Numbered from the stretch's first letter, positions 7,728 through 17,870 are shown. The stretch is DNA of 64,000 bases from Candidatus Gastranaerophilales bacterium (GCA_944325155.1 CALUYY010000004.1:1-64000); one strand, 5' to 3'. Numbers and translations: made by a program. Notes: generated by a model from the letters alone, not told the origin.

Positions 7728-10310
7728 ATGAGAATTTTTTCAATAAGCACAAGTGATATAACTTTTCAAAGAAGAAAAAGAAGAGATGACGATAAAAGAA
7801 AAGGACAAGATTTTCATAATGAGTCTTTTAACAGATTTATGGAAAAATTCGATTCCGATGATTTAGGAAGTTATCCCGAATTTGCGGTTCAAATGCCCGT
7901 TAAAAGAAGCGCCTTTAAAAATGCGCATCCATATACGGAAGGGTATTTTGATATGGATAAGCTTTTAGAAATCAAACTTCCCGAAAACGAAGCCGAAAAA
8001 CCGAAATCTTTTGAAGAAAGCCACAAAAAATTTACATTGGACAGATACCAAAAAGAAGCAATAGATTCTGCAATAAGCGGGCAAACAACCATAGTAACGG
8101 CGCCGACAGGCACGGGAAAAACCCTGATTGCGGAATATATTATTGAAAATTCTCTTAAAAACGGCAAAAGATTAATATATCTATCCCCCTTAAAAGCATT
8201 GAGCAACGAAAAATATACGGATTTTGCAAAATTATTCGGAACTTATGACGAAAAAGGCAATCTTGTCGATACAAACAATGTGGGGCTTATGACGGGAGAC
8301 ACCGTTATTAACCCCGAAGCTCCGATTCTTGTCATGACAACGGAAATTTACAGAAACAGCCTTCTTGCAAACGATAAAAGAGTTGCGGATGTCAATTATA
8401 AAGATTATGACACCGTTATATACGATGAATTTCACTATATGGGCGAAAAACAAAGAGGCGGCGTTTGGGAAGAAGCCGTTATGAACACACCCGGGCATAT
8501 GAAACAAATAATGCTATCCGCCACGGCTTCAAATGCCGAAGATATTCAAAACTGGGCGCAGGAATTAAACCCCGAAATTAAAGCTCATCTTGTAAATGTT
8601 CCCGAAAGCGAAAGACATGTTCCCCTAAGAGAATTTTTTGTTACAAGAGATGACGGGGGCGGTCTGCATTTTGAAAACGTTAAAATACAAAAAATAGATT
8701 TATACAGATTAACAAACAGAATTAATCTTTCAGACAGGCAATTAAGCGCACTTGAAGAATTAAAAGAATCAATGGGGTTTCAAACCGATGAAGAAGTTAA
8801 CGGCTTTTTAAAAAGTCTGGCGGGAAAAAGAAAAGAGCTTGATTCTGCGGTTCTTGCAAAAAAATTAAAAGAAAACGGTATGGAACAGGATAAGGCGGAT
8901 GCGGTTTCTTTGATTTTATCCAATAAAAATTCAACGGTATATAAAGAAACTACGGAAGAAAACCCAGCACTAAACGTAAGAAACAGCAAAGTTATTGCAA
9001 AATTGCAAAAGAAAAATATGCTTCCCGCTCTTTTTTACGTATTTTCCAAAAAAGGATGCAACAGAGAACTTGAAGGTGCGGCAGATAATTCGGAAAGCCT
9101 CCTTACCCCCGAACAATCAAAAAAAGTTTATGATGAAGTTCAAAAAGCAAAAGAAAAAGGTGTATTTTTAGGTTCAGACTTTGACGATAAACAGCTTGAA
9201 TATTTAATGAAAGGTTATGCCGTCCACCATGCGGGAAAACTCCCCGCATATAAAAGCTTGGTTGAAAACCTTGCAAGACAGGGGCTTATAAAAGTATGCT
9301 TTGCAACCGATACGCTTCTTGCGGGAATTAATATGCCGTTTAGGACAACGGTATTTACCTCAATGGATAAATTTAACGGCGAAGATATTGTTGATATACC
9401 GCCCGCTACATTTAAACAGGGTGCAGGGCGTGCCGGAAGAAGAGGAAAAGACGAAATCGGAAATGTTGTCATAGTTCCTCAAAAACCCGAAGATTATGAC
9501 AAATATGTTCTTTTATCAAAATCAAAAGATACATCAATAATAAGCCAATACCATCCTTCTTATGCTTCGGTTTTATCGGACAGAATGCTTAACTGCGTTG
9601 ATGAAACACTTTTAAGAACAATGGCGGCAAGCCAGAGCGACCGTAAATTAGGAAGATTGGAAGACTTAACAAACGGCAGGCTTGAAATTCTTCAAAACCA
9701 AGGCTACATTGAACGGGATGAAAACGGCATTTATCACAGAACAAAAAAAGGAGAACTTGCCAAAAACGTATTCGGCGTTAATGAAATGTTTTTAACAGAA
9801 CTTCTTTTGGATGAAAATTATTTAAAAGATTTTACCGATGTTGAATTAACCGCACTTTGCGCAATGTTATCGGACGTTAAAGATGAAGATCCGTCAAAAT
9901 TATTTAAAGGCGAATATTCATATCTTAATGACAGAATGTATCCCGTTATGGATTTAATAGATAAAGTAGATACAATAGAACAAATACACGGTATAAAAGA
10001 CGAACCCACGCCGTACAGTACAAATCTTGTGCCTTATATTTTAGAATTTGCACAGGCGCCGGATGACAGAAACAGCGCACTTCAAAGCTGGTGCGATATA
10101 ATGAATGATTTAAGAAGCGAAGAGCTTATTTTCCATAACGGCGACTTTTTAAGAGTCATAAACGGAACAATAGACATTTTGAAACTGATTTATGAATTAT
10201 CGCCCGATGAAAACATCAGAAATGAAGCATCAATTGCAATGTCTAAACTTACAAAAGCACCCGTTATTGATATTTTCAATTACGAACTTAAAGATAACAA
10301 AAAAGCCTAA
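7728..10310 (+). CDS. Ski2-like DExH-box RNA helicase with N-terminal leader
   Basis: 860 aa superfamily 2 helicase. Walker A APTGTGKT (125-132), DEFH box (233-236), SAT (264-266) and the QGAGRAGRRG motif VI (around 565) define the Ski2/Mtr4-like group, which unwinds RNA for degradation or processing; in bacteria the role is inferred. The first ~100 residues precede the helicase core and begin with ISTSDITFQRRKRR, an ITF motif followed by a basic patch. The stop codon overlaps the convergent gene by 4 bp, leaving no room for a separate terminator. Also possible: an Hel308/Brr2-like DNA helicase. Confidence 0.85.
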   Translation: MRIFSISTSDITFQRRKRRDDDKRKGQDFHNESFNRFMEKFDSDDLGSYPEFAVQMPVKRSAFKNAHPYTEGYFDMDKLLEIKLPENEAEKPKSFEESHKKFTLDRYQKEAIDSAISGQTTIVTAPTGTGKTLIAEYIIENSLKNGKRLIYLSPLKALSNEKYTDFAKLFGTYDEKGNLVDTNNVGLMTGDTVINPEAPILVMTTEIYRNSLLANDKRVADVNYKDYDTVIYDEFHYMGEKQRGGVWEEAVMNTPGHMKQIMLSATASNAEDIQNWAQELNPEIKAHLVNVPESERHVPLREFFVTRDDGGGLHFENVKIQKIDLYRLTNRINLSDRQLSALEELKESMGFQTDEEVNGFLKSLAGKRKELDSAVLAKKLKENGMEQDKADAVSLILSNKNSTVYKETTEENPALNVRNSKVIAKLQKKNMLPALFYVFSKKGCNRELEGAADNSESLLTPEQSKKVYDEVQKAKEKGVFLGSDFDDKQLEYLMKGYAVHHAGKLPAYKSLVENLARQGLIKVCFATDTLLAGINMPFRTTVFTSMDKFNGEDIVDIPPATFKQGAGRAGRRGKDEIGNVVIVPQKPEDYDKYVLLSKSKDTSIISQYHPSYASVLSDRMLNCVDETLLRTMAASQSDRKLGRLEDLTNGRLEILQNQGYIERDENGIYHRTKKGELAKNVFGVNEMFLTELLLDENYLKDFTDVELTALCAMLSDVKDEDPSKLFKGEYSYLNDRMYPVMDLIDKVDTIEQIHGIKDEPTPYSTNLVPYILEFAQAPDDRNSALQSWCDIMNDLRSEELIFHNGDFLRVINGTIDILKLIYELSPDENIRNEASIAMSKLTKAPVIDIFNYELKDNKKA

Positions 10311-12547
10311 ATACTTAAATATTTGCTGAATTCTTTTTCGGTTCTATCCATATCGGCAATTATACTGTTAAATCTTTGAGCTTCGGCATTGTTTACCGCA
10401 GAAAAATCAGCGGGTTTGCTTGAGGGGATATATGACCTTTGAGGTTCAACAATGCCGTTATTTTGATTACCGTTTTGCTTAGGAGCCTGATTTTGAACGG
10501 AGGGTGCTGGCATTGAAGCAGGGTTAATGTTCATTGCCGAATTTTGATTCATATTAAAGCCGTTTGTGTTCATTGTTTGCGTCATTGAAGAAGGCTGATA
10601 AATATTACCCGATGGCTGAGGCTGCACATAAGGATTTTGAGGATTTCTGTTATTTATATAAGTTTGAAGAATGGGGCTTGGACCCAAATTTTGTATTGCA
10701 GCGTCTTTTTTCATTGCGCCTTCTTTTAAAATATCATAGAGTTTTTGCGGATTTGTCTGCAATTCCTGCATAAGAGCGGGGTTATTTTGTATCTGCATTA
10801 AAGTATCTTGGTTTTTAGACAGCAATTCCAATAATTCCTGTTCGCTCATTTTTGCAAAAGGATTATTTTTCATCATCTCTTCTTGAGCTTTCTTTTCCTG
10901 TTCTTCTTTTTCTTTAACGGGATCATAGGGCTTGCCGAAGATTTTATTTACAACCCATTTAATGGGTTTGGATAATAAAGGCGATAAGACAAACATAACA
11001 ACTGCAAATCTTGCAATACCGCCCGGGGTAATACCGAAGAATTTACCTGTTTTAAAGCCGTATAGAGCTTTTTGAATTTTGTTTGAAACATTAAGCCCCA
11101 ATTGTTGAAGTTTGCTTGCATTTGCGGGTATTTTATCATCAATAAAGGGTTTGATTGTTTCCGCTTTATAGTTTGAACCGAAAAGTTTGCCAAGCGCCTT
11201 AAACGGTTTTTGCCAGAATTTGGTATCGCCTTTTAAAACTTTTTTAATCTCTTTAACTTTATTTACATATTCGCCTCTTGTAAGGCTGCCGCCATCAACC
11301 AGTTTATTGAGGTCGGCAACCATATTTCTGTATTTATCAACGTTTTTAATCTGAGCTTCAACGGTTTTTCCCATGCCCATATATTTTAAACCGCCGCCCA
11401 ATTTAGTCATTATGTTTGTTGCAAGAGGCATTGTAAATAAGGTTGCAACACCCATTGCTTCTTCATCCATAAAGGTTGCAAGCTTTTGTCCTTCAGGTGC
11501 GTCTTTTGCTCTCATTGCAGCTTGGGCAAGGAAATATGCCTGCAATAAGGGGGCAATTTTTCCTCCCGCATAGTTGTTGGTTAAAGCTTCATAAACTTTT
11601 GAAAATGCACTCGGAAGAGCTTTGCCAAGCGTTGTTGCCGCTGCAGTCCCGCCGGCCGCCGTTATTGCTCCCGTTGCCACTTTTGTTTTATTTGCGGCTT
11701 CCGACATGGGAACTTTAAGCGTTAAGAGTTTCTTTAATCCGGGGATTTTACCTATGGGAAGAGGTCCCCATTTATCAATAACAGCCGTTTTATCCGTTTT
11801 TGAAAATATATTTATAACATCATCCACGGCTTCTTTTGCCGCTTTTTCCGAATCCAGTTTAATATTTTTCTGCGCCAAATCTCTTAATGTTCTTGAAACA
11901 ATACCTAAGGCTTCATCATCTTTTGCGATATTTTCAATTCCGTTTTGTTTTAACAGCTCCCAGAATTTTCCGTTACTGCCTTTTTTGAACATCTCAATAA
12001 CGTCTTTGCCTCTTTCCCTGAAGCCTTTTTCAATTAAATCCGCATTATCATACATAACCTGGCTGTATAAGCCTGAGGCCTGTGAAATTGCAAAAGAACT
12101 TTCAAGCTTTAGGGGTGTTGACAGTGAACGGGCAAAGGCGGAATGGTTTTGGAACCATCTTTTTGCACCGCCCAATCTTTCTTTAAGTTTTTCGTCCCAA
12201 TTGCCTTTACATATTTTGTTATGTATTTTATCGCCGAGTTTGGTCAATTTACCTAAAAATGTTTTATCATATTCGCCCGAAAACGAAAAAGGCGAACCCT
12301 TTTTATCGTTTAAATTTCTTAAAAGCAAAAATGAAGTATAAAAAGGAAGAGACAGTGCCATGGTTTTTGCGTTCATGCCTTCTGCCGTAGACAATGCGCC
12401 GTTATTTTCCGCAATTTGCTTGGCGTCAAGATTTTGCAGATTTTCAGGCAGCTTTTGGTTGACGCTTTGGGGTACAACGTCTTTAACAGCTCCGTATGAA
12501 ACATTACTCATATTGGGATTGTATCCGTTAATGTTATTGTTTATCAT
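10307..12547 (-). CDS. 746-aa lineage-type protein with several hydrophobic segments and Asn/Gln/Pro-rich C-terminus
   Basis: No recognised enzyme motif. The N-terminus is Asn-rich and contains NVSYGAVK (residues 15-22); a second SFSGEYDK-like segment occurs near residue 85. Hydrophobic stretches occur near residues 60-78, 290-312, 365-385 and 505-525, so it may be membrane-associated. A Glu/Lys-rich segment follows and the last ~150 residues are low-complexity, rich in Asn, Gln and Pro. The start follows a TAGGT-like ribosome site. It ends convergently on the helicase gene with a 4-bp overlap. Likely a surface or envelope structural protein specific to the lineage; this is a guess from composition. 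Confidence 0.55.
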   Translation of the reverse strand: MINNNINGYNPNMSNVSYGAVKDVVPQSVNQKLPENLQNLDAKQIAENNGALSTAEGMNAKTMALSLPFYTSFLLLRNLNDKKGSPFSFSGEYDKTFLGKLTKLGDKIHNKICKGNWDEKLKERLGGAKRWFQNHSAFARSLSTPLKLESSFAISQASGLYSQVMYDNADLIEKGFRERGKDVIEMFKKGSNGKFWELLKQNGIENIAKDDEALGIVSRTLRDLAQKNIKLDSEKAAKEAVDDVINIFSKTDKTAVIDKWGPLPIGKIPGLKKLLTLKVPMSEAANKTKVATGAITAAGGTAAATTLGKALPSAFSKVYEALTNNYAGGKIAPLLQAYFLAQAAMRAKDAPEGQKLATFMDEEAMGVATLFTMPLATNIMTKLGGGLKYMGMGKTVEAQIKNVDKYRNMVADLNKLVDGGSLTRGEYVNKVKEIKKVLKGDTKFWQKPFKALGKLFGSNYKAETIKPFIDDKIPANASKLQQLGLNVSNKIQKALYGFKTGKFFGITPGGIARFAVVMFVLSPLLSKPIKWVVNKIFGKPYDPVKEKEEQEKKAQEEMMKNNPFAKMSEQELLELLSKNQDTLMQIQNNPALMQELQTNPQKLYDILKEGAMKKDAAIQNLGPSPILQTYINNRNPQNPYVQPQPSGNIYQPSSMTQTMNTNGFNMNQNSAMNINPASMPAPSVQNQAPKQNGNQNNGIVEPQRSYIPSSKPADFSAVNNAEAQRFNSIIADMDRTEKEFSKYLSI

Positions 12548-12630
12548 ATAAACCTATGGTCTTCCCTATATAAAGATAAAGTATTTAAAATATTTTTTAT
12601 TGTCATGTTGTTACATTTCTTTACTAAAAA

Positions 12631-12639
12631 TGATATAAT
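12631..12639 (+). promoter_or_regulatory. Extended -10 promoter of etfBA
   Basis: TG-A-TATAAT (TG at 12631, hexamer 12634-12639) lies 9 nt before the etfB ATG, and no Shine-Dalgarno sequence fits between them. The transcript would start at or within about 3 nt of the start codon. Confidence 0.6.
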
Positions 12640-12648
12640 TTTAAAACC

Positions 12649-13413
12649 ATGAAAATAATAGTATGCATAAAACAAGTTCCGGATACAAACGATGTTAAAT
12701 GGAGCAAAGATAATAATTTAATAAGAGAGGGATTGATTTCGGTTGTTAACCCTTATGATGTTTTAGCAATTCAATTTGCGCTTGATATTAAAGAAAAAAT
12801 TAAAAATACAACAATATCTCTTTTATCAATGGGACCGAAAGGAGCGGTTGATGCGATTGATTTCGGTTTAAACAGAGGGTGCGATTGCGGTTATTTATTA
12901 TCGGATAAAAAATTTTCAGGCTCAGACACCGTTGCAACCTCAAAAACCTTGTATTATGCAATTAAAAACGTTATTAAAAATTTTGATTTAATTATAACGG
13001 GTCAATTTGCAACGGACGGCGATACGGCGCAGACCCCTTATATGCTTGCAAATTTATTAAATATACCAAACGTCGGATTTGTATATAAAATTGATGAAAT
13101 TGATGATAAAAAAATTGTTTTATATTCGGCCAAAGATGACGGAACGTATAAAATTGAGGGAAATTATCCTCTGCTTGTTTCAATTTCAAAATATGACGGA
13201 AAATTATATAAGCCGAAAATTAAAGATTATATAAATGCAAAAGATAAAGAAATTAAAATTTTAAATGCGGAGGATATAAATATGCCGGGTGAATTAACGG
13301 GTATAAAAGGTTCGCCCACATACGTTTCAAAGGCATATAAACCGCAAAATAACAGGGTTTGCAAATTTATTGAAACAAAAGATTTATTGAATGAGATTAA
13401 AATTAATGAATGA
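12649..13413 (+). CDS. etfB: Electron transfer flavoprotein beta subunit
   Basis: 254 aa, begins with the family signature MKIIVCIKQVPDT, followed by NPYDVLAIQFAL and GQFATDGDTAQTP (near residue 120), which line the AMP/FAD pocket in this family. It forms a heterodimer with the EtfA encoded next, carrying electrons from flavin dehydrogenases, or, in bifurcating forms, splitting NADH electrons. No acyl-CoA dehydrogenase or FixCX gene is adjacent, so the redox partner is not visible. Overlap with etfA is 8 bp (ATGAATGA). Confidence 0.94.
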   Translation: MKIIVCIKQVPDTNDVKWSKDNNLIREGLISVVNPYDVLAIQFALDIKEKIKNTTISLLSMGPKGAVDAIDFGLNRGCDCGYLLSDKKFSGSDTVATSKTLYYAIKNVIKNFDLIITGQFATDGDTAQTPYMLANLLNIPNVGFVYKIDEIDDKKIVLYSAKDDGTYKIEGNYPLLVSISKYDGKLYKPKIKDYINAKDKEIKILNAEDINMPGELTGIKGSPTYVSKAYKPQNNRVCKFIETKDLLNEIKINE

Positions 13414-14401
13414 AATTTTGGTATATACACAATTAAATAAAAATGAAATTTGCGACTTTTCTTATGATTTAATTTCTTATGCAAAAGAAATTTCAAAAAA
13501 CGAAACGGTTATATCATCCGCAATTATTGCAAATAGTGATTTTATTTTGGATGAGAATAAAAAAAAGAATCTTTATAAATTCGGGGCGGATAAAGTTTAT
13601 TTAATAAAGGAAAATTTCAGTTATTATGATAAATATTATTTTCCCGATTTAATTTTTGAAACGGTAAAAAAAATTAACCCTTCAATTGTTCTTTTTAATT
13701 CAACAACCGAAGGAAGGGAAATTGCGCCGAAAACGGCTTCAAAATTAAATACGGGTCTTACCGCAGACTGCACGGGATTAGAAATTATTAAAAAAGAAGA
13801 TGGATTTAAACTTATCTCAACCCGCCCGACATTCGGCGGAAAATTAATGGCTTCGATTTTATCAAAAACAACACCCGATATGTCAACGGTAAGAGTCAAC
13901 ACATTCAAGAAAAAAGAATTTAATTTTGAAGGAGAAATTGAAGTTATTGAATTAAATTTTGAAGTTAATCAAAATTCATCAATTAAAATTCTTGAATTTA
14001 TTGAAGATAAAAAAGAATTTTCAACTCTTGAAAACGCAAAAATTATAGTTTCGGGCGGAATGGGGTTAAAAAATAAAGAAGGGTTTGAAAAATTAGAAAC
14101 TTTTGCAAAATTAATAAACGCTTCAATCGGCGCCACAAGAAAAGCGGTTGATAAAGGGTTGATTGACAGAAAATTTCAAATCGGACAAACAGGAAAATGC
14201 GCAACGCCCGAAATTTATATTGCATTCGGCATAAAAGGCGCCATTCATCATATTGTGGGTATGGAAAATTCAAAAAAAATCATAGCGGTAAATACGGATA
14301 AAAACGCTCCCATATTCAACTATGCCGATTTTGGAATAATTAAAGACGCAAATCTTGTTTTGGATGAATTGATTTCTTTTTTGCAAAAAGAAAAAGTTTA
14401 A
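13406..14401 (+). CDS. etfA: Electron transfer flavoprotein alpha subunit
   Basis: 331 aa from the ATG at 13406, which overlaps the etfB stop by 8 bp; an upstream in-frame ATG at 13391 lies inside etfB and is less likely. The C-terminal FAD-binding domain is typical: VSGGMGLKN, GATRKAVDKG, IGQTGK, then IAFGIKGAIHHIVGM and VNTDKNAPIF. Length is normal for a protein without a ferredoxin domain. The -35 box of the rnpB promoter lies inside the last codons of this gene. Confidence 0.94.
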   Translation: MNEILVYTQLNKNEICDFSYDLISYAKEISKNETVISSAIIANSDFILDENKKKNLYKFGADKVYLIKENFSYYDKYYFPDLIFETVKKINPSIVLFNSTTEGREIAPKTASKLNTGLTADCTGLEIIKKEDGFKLISTRPTFGGKLMASILSKTTPDMSTVRVNTFKKKEFNFEGEIEVIELNFEVNQNSSIKILEFIEDKKEFSTLENAKIIVSGGMGLKNKEGFEKLETFAKLINASIGATRKAVDKGLIDRKFQIGQTGKCATPEIYIAFGIKGAIHHIVGMENSKKIIAVNTDKNAPIFNYADFGIIKDANLVLDELISFLQKEKV

Positions 14402-14409
14402 AATATAAT
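14381..14409 (+). promoter_or_regulatory. rnpB promoter
   Basis: TTGCAA (14381-14386), 17-nt spacer, TATAAT (14404-14409), a strong sigma-70-type promoter. The RNase P RNA begins about 8 nt after the -10 box. The -35 box lies within the end of etfA. Confidence 0.75.
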
Positions 14410-14416
14410 CTGGTTA

Positions 14417-14751
14417 AAAGCAGGCGGGTAATTACGCAAAAATTATTTTTTGTGAGGAAAGTCCGAACATCCAAAGTACAGGGCCGCTTGGGAAAGCCAA
14501 GTGCGTGCGAGCGTGAGGAAAGTGCCACAGAAAAGTAGACTACAAAATTTATTTTGTACAGGTGCAACGGTGAGGTAAAAGCTCACCGCCGCTTTTGTGA
14601 AAAAGCGGGTCATGGTAAACCCCAGCCGGATGCAAGTTCAAGTTTGCAAGAAGAATTGTACTTTTCGCTTAATTTTTTTAAGATTGCAAGAAAAGAACGC
14701 ATTAGACAGATGATTACCTTAAACAGAATTCGGCTTACAGCCTGCTTTTTT
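14417..14751 (+). ncRNA. rnpB: RNase P RNA (class A)
   Basis: Catalytic RNA that cleaves the 5' leader of tRNA precursors. Conserved blocks are in order: GAGGAAAGTCCGAACATCC (CR-I, 14454-), GTGCCACAGAAA (14522-), GGTAAACCCC (14612-) and AGACAGATGATTACC (14704-), then the distal strand ACAGAATTCGGCTTACAG. P1 is formed by AGCAGGC (14419-14425) with GCCTGCT (14740-14746), followed by a T-run (14746-14751) that doubles as terminator. About 335 nt. The histidine kinase gene on the other strand ends at 14750, within this T-run. Confidence 0.95.
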
Positions 14752-16537
14752 ATACATTTTGCACAATATCAGATGTTTTATCGGTAAGAGGAATAATAAA
14801 ACCGAAAGTCGAGCCTTTATTTAATTCGGATTCGACAAAAACTTTTCCTTTATGCTGTTTTTCAATTGCAACCTGAACCAGATGGAGCCCGAGACCCGTT
14901 CCTTTAATTGTGTGGGTTGTGTTTTCGGTTCTGTAAAATCTGTCAAAAACTCTGTCCAGACAATCTGGTGCAATTCCTATGCCTTCGTCTTTAACGGAAA
15001 CTTTAACATGGTTTTTATCTTCCGTTAATTCTATCTTAACTTCAATTTTTGAATTATCGGGGGAATACTTAATCGCATTTGTAACAAGGTTATTCATAAC
15101 TCTCTCGATTGCTTCTTCGTTAATTAAAACGGGGGGAATATCATTTTGTTTTACAAATGAAATTTTCATATGTTTTTCATCCGCCAAAACTTTCAGGCCC
15201 ACAAGGGCGCGCTCGATTGTGGATGTTATATCAAGCATTGATTTTTCGATTTTGTTGTCGGCTTCAAGCTTTGTAAAATCCAAAATGTCGTTTACCATTT
15301 TATTTAAATGAACAATTGAATCATTTATTATTCCTATAAATTCTTTTTGTTCATCTTTGCTTAAATCATCGCCGTAGTTATAGAGAGTGTCTATATAGCT
15401 TCTTAAAATCGTAACTGGGGTTCTCAGTTCATGAGAAACGTTTGAGATGAAATCGCTTCTTAATTTATCGACTTCGGCTTCTTTTGTAATATCAATTAAA
15501 ATAATAATGTATCCCAAATAATCATGAACGTTTGAATACATTGAAGATGTAATTGCTTTTATGATTTTATTGTCTACTTTAATTGAAAAAGAAACGGGTT
15601 TAATTTCAACATCTTCCAGAGGCGTATTTTTAAAGGCTTCTATTCCGCTTTTAAAACATTTTGTTCCTTTTGAATCCGTAAAATCCAAAATTGATGTATT
15701 TAAAACAGCTTTATTTAAAAGCTTTTGTGCGGAAGGATTTATAAGAACGACTTTATCAAAACTGTCGCACACAACAACCCCGTTTGCAATACCCATAAGA
15801 ACGGATTCAAATTTGTTTCTCTCAAAGGTCAGCTGGTCAATGTTTTGTTCTTCATATATATGAAGTCTTTGCGACATGTCGTTAAAAGCGCTTATCAGCT
15901 CTTTTATCTCGCCAGATGCCTGTTTATTTTCAAGAATGGTCCCGAAATTTCCGCTTGAAATTTCTTTAACGCCGCGTCTTAAAATTCTTAATTCTCTTCT
16001 GATTAAAATAGCGTTCAGAACAATTACGACCGTATATATAAACCACATCATCGCAAAAACAACAAGCATTGAATTTTTTGTCGTGTTTGAAATTGATTTT
16101 GCAAGATTGGCATTAAGCCCTAATTCCACATATCCCCTTATAACGCCTTTTTCGTTTATAACGGGGGTTGTCAGCGTTGTTTTTGTTTCGGCTTTTCTTT
16201 GAGGATAATCGTATTCGGTTGTATATAAAACGTTTCCGTTTATATCTTTATGGGCTATGTATGAAATATCCGAATTTCCTTCAAGAACAACTTTATCATG
16301 ATATTTAAACACTTTGTTGACGGAATTTTTCGGTATATCTTTAATCATTTCATAGCTTTGAATTGCAATTGTTCTTCCCAAAAGTTGTCCGGAGTTTGCA
16401 TAGTTTTCATAGAGCTTTTCTCTTATCGTATCAATTGCAAAATAAGAAACACCCATAATAAGGGCGGTCGAAACCAAAAGACCCGCTATGATTAATTTAT
16501 TTTGAGCGCTTAAATTGAATTTATATTTTTTTACCAT
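14750..16537 (-). CDS. Membrane sensor histidine kinase (HAMP-PAS-HisKA-HATPase)
   Basis: 595 aa. Two membrane helices (about 13-34 and 157-180) bracket a ~120-residue extracytoplasmic sensor region, followed by HAMP, a PAS domain (about 240-350), the phosphoacceptor SHELRTP near residue 375, and an ATPase domain with N box NLVTNAIKYSP, DEGIGIAP and GTGLGLHL. The architecture matches PhoR/VicK/NblS-type kinases. No response regulator lies nearby, so its partner is encoded elsewhere. The longer reading starts with TTG at 16540; I prefer ATG at 16537, seven nt after a TATAAT box. Confidence 0.9.
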   Translation of the reverse strand: MVKKYKFNLSAQNKLIIAGLLVSTALIMGVSYFAIDTIREKLYENYANSGQLLGRTIAIQSYEMIKDIPKNSVNKVFKYHDKVVLEGNSDISYIAHKDINGNVLYTTEYDYPQRKAETKTTLTTPVINEKGVIRGYVELGLNANLAKSISNTTKNSMLVVFAMMWFIYTVVIVLNAILIRRELRILRRGVKEISSGNFGTILENKQASGEIKELISAFNDMSQRLHIYEEQNIDQLTFERNKFESVLMGIANGVVVCDSFDKVVLINPSAQKLLNKAVLNTSILDFTDSKGTKCFKSGIEAFKNTPLEDVEIKPVSFSIKVDNKIIKAITSSMYSNVHDYLGYIIILIDITKEAEVDKLRSDFISNVSHELRTPVTILRSYIDTLYNYGDDLSKDEQKEFIGIINDSIVHLNKMVNDILDFTKLEADNKIEKSMLDITSTIERALVGLKVLADEKHMKISFVKQNDIPPVLINEEAIERVMNNLVTNAIKYSPDNSKIEVKIELTEDKNHVKVSVKDEGIGIAPDCLDRVFDRFYRTENTTHTIKGTGLGLHLVQVAIEKQHKGKVFVESELNKGSTFGFIIPLTDKTSDIVQNV

Positions 16538-16544
16538 CAAAAAT

Positions 16545-16550
16545 ATTATA
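16545..16550 (-). promoter_or_regulatory. -10 box of the histidine kinase gene
   Basis: TATAAT on the minus strand, 7 nt before the ATG at 16537. There is no Shine-Dalgarno sequence in between; the mRNA is probably leaderless. Confidence 0.5.
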
Positions 16551-16558
16551 CTCTAAAT

Positions 16559-17803
16559 TTAATTATTTAATTCATCCAAAATGCCTCTCAGGGCAATTTT
16601 AACATGGTAATAACTCAAACCCCCCTGCATATAGATCGCATACGGAGGACGAATCGGGCCGTCTGCGGATAATTCAATCGTTGAGCCTTCAATAAAGCTT
16701 CCGCCCGCCATAATTAATTTATCATCGTATCCCGGGACAACATCGGGAATCGGCGTTAAATAACTTTCAACGGGAGAATATCTTTGAAGCGCCCTGCAGA
16801 ATTTTTCCTGTTCTTCGCCTTTTGTAAATTTAATTGTCTGAATTAAATCAACCCTTTTTTCGTTTGAATGAGGATGAGTGATAAAACCCGTATCTTCAAA
16901 AACCCTTGCCGCTAAAACTGCCCCTTTAAGAGCATTTGCAACAACGGAAGGTGCCATAAAAAAACCCTGCAAAATAACTCTTGTGGTATTAAACATTGCT
17001 CCGCCTTCACGCCCGATACCCGGGGAAGTCAGCCTTCTTGCAGCTGTTTCGACAAGATTTTCCCTGCCCGCTATATATCCGCCCGCTTCCACAATGCCGC
17101 CCCCCGGGTTTTTGATTAAGCTTCCCGCCATAATATCGGCGCCGATTTCAACGGGCTCTTTTTTATCTGTAAATTCACCGTAACAGTTATCAACAAAACA
17201 AATTATTTCGGGATTTATACTTTTTATGATTTCAACGATTTTTTTAATATCATCCAAAGTTAAAGATTTTCTTAAAGAATAGCCTCTCGATTTTTGAATT
17301 AAAACCATTTTTGTATTGGGTTTAATGTAAGATTGAATTTTTTCAAAATCAACTTCAAATTCATCTTTAAGCGGAACTTCGTCATATTCTATGCCATGAC
17401 CCATAAGAGAAGTTGAATGATAAGGATCGTTTTTTCTTTTTCCGATAATTTCTTCCAGAGTATCATAAGGGGCACCCGCTATCGATAACAAATGGTCGCC
17501 ATGGTGCAAAAGCCCGAATAAAACGCAAGAAAGAGTATGTGTACCGGATACAAAATGGGGGCGAACAATTGCCGCTTCCGCATGAAACGCATCAGCAAAA
17601 ACTCTGTCCAGAGCTTCTCTTCCAAGGTCGTCATGACCGTATCCGGTTACCGTATAAAAATGTTCTTCGCCGATTTTATTTTTATAAAATGCATTTAAAA
17701 CTTTTTCCTGATTAAATTCGGCAATTTCATCAATGAGCCTGAATTGTTCTTTTACGGAAGCTTCCGCCTGTTCTATTATTTTTTTTGAATCGGTCTTTAA
17801 CAT
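16559..17803 (-). CDS. PLP-dependent lyase, methionine gamma-lyase / YnbB 'aluminium resistance' family
   Basis: 414 aa. The segment FVSGTHTLS near residue 85, DNCYGEF (substrate pocket) near residue 205 and GSLIKNPGGG near residue 230, whose Lys should bind pyridoxal phosphate, identify the YnbB-like family related to Cys/Met metabolism enzymes. A Shine-Dalgarno AAGGA precedes the ATG. In some bacteria homologues are linked to glnA or hfq; here the gene stands alone with its own 5' region. The true substrate is not known for most members; 'aluminium resistance' is a historical name. Confidence 0.85.
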   Translation of the reverse strand: MLKTDSKKIIEQAEASVKEQFRLIDEIAEFNQEKVLNAFYKNKIGEEHFYTVTGYGHDDLGREALDRVFADAFHAEAAIVRPHFVSGTHTLSCVLFGLLHHGDHLLSIAGAPYDTLEEIIGKRKNDPYHSTSLMGHGIEYDEVPLKDEFEVDFEKIQSYIKPNTKMVLIQKSRGYSLRKSLTLDDIKKIVEIIKSINPEIICFVDNCYGEFTDKKEPVEIGADIMAGSLIKNPGGGIVEAGGYIAGRENLVETAARRLTSPGIGREGGAMFNTTRVILQGFFMAPSVVANALKGAVLAARVFEDTGFITHPHSNEKRVDLIQTIKFTKGEEQEKFCRALQRYSPVESYLTPIPDVVPGYDDKLIMAGGSFIEGSTIELSADGPIRPPYAIYMQGGLSYYHVKIALRGILDELNN

Positions 17804-17870
17804 TTTATTTTCCTTTTAATATAAGATAAAGATACTATTTCAAAAAAAATTATCAATATTAAAAGGGGTT

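Noticed and set aside
11622-12341. 239-aa plus-strand frame inside the 746-aa gene
   Set aside because: Antisense shadow of the minus-strand gene; no ribosome site or domain.
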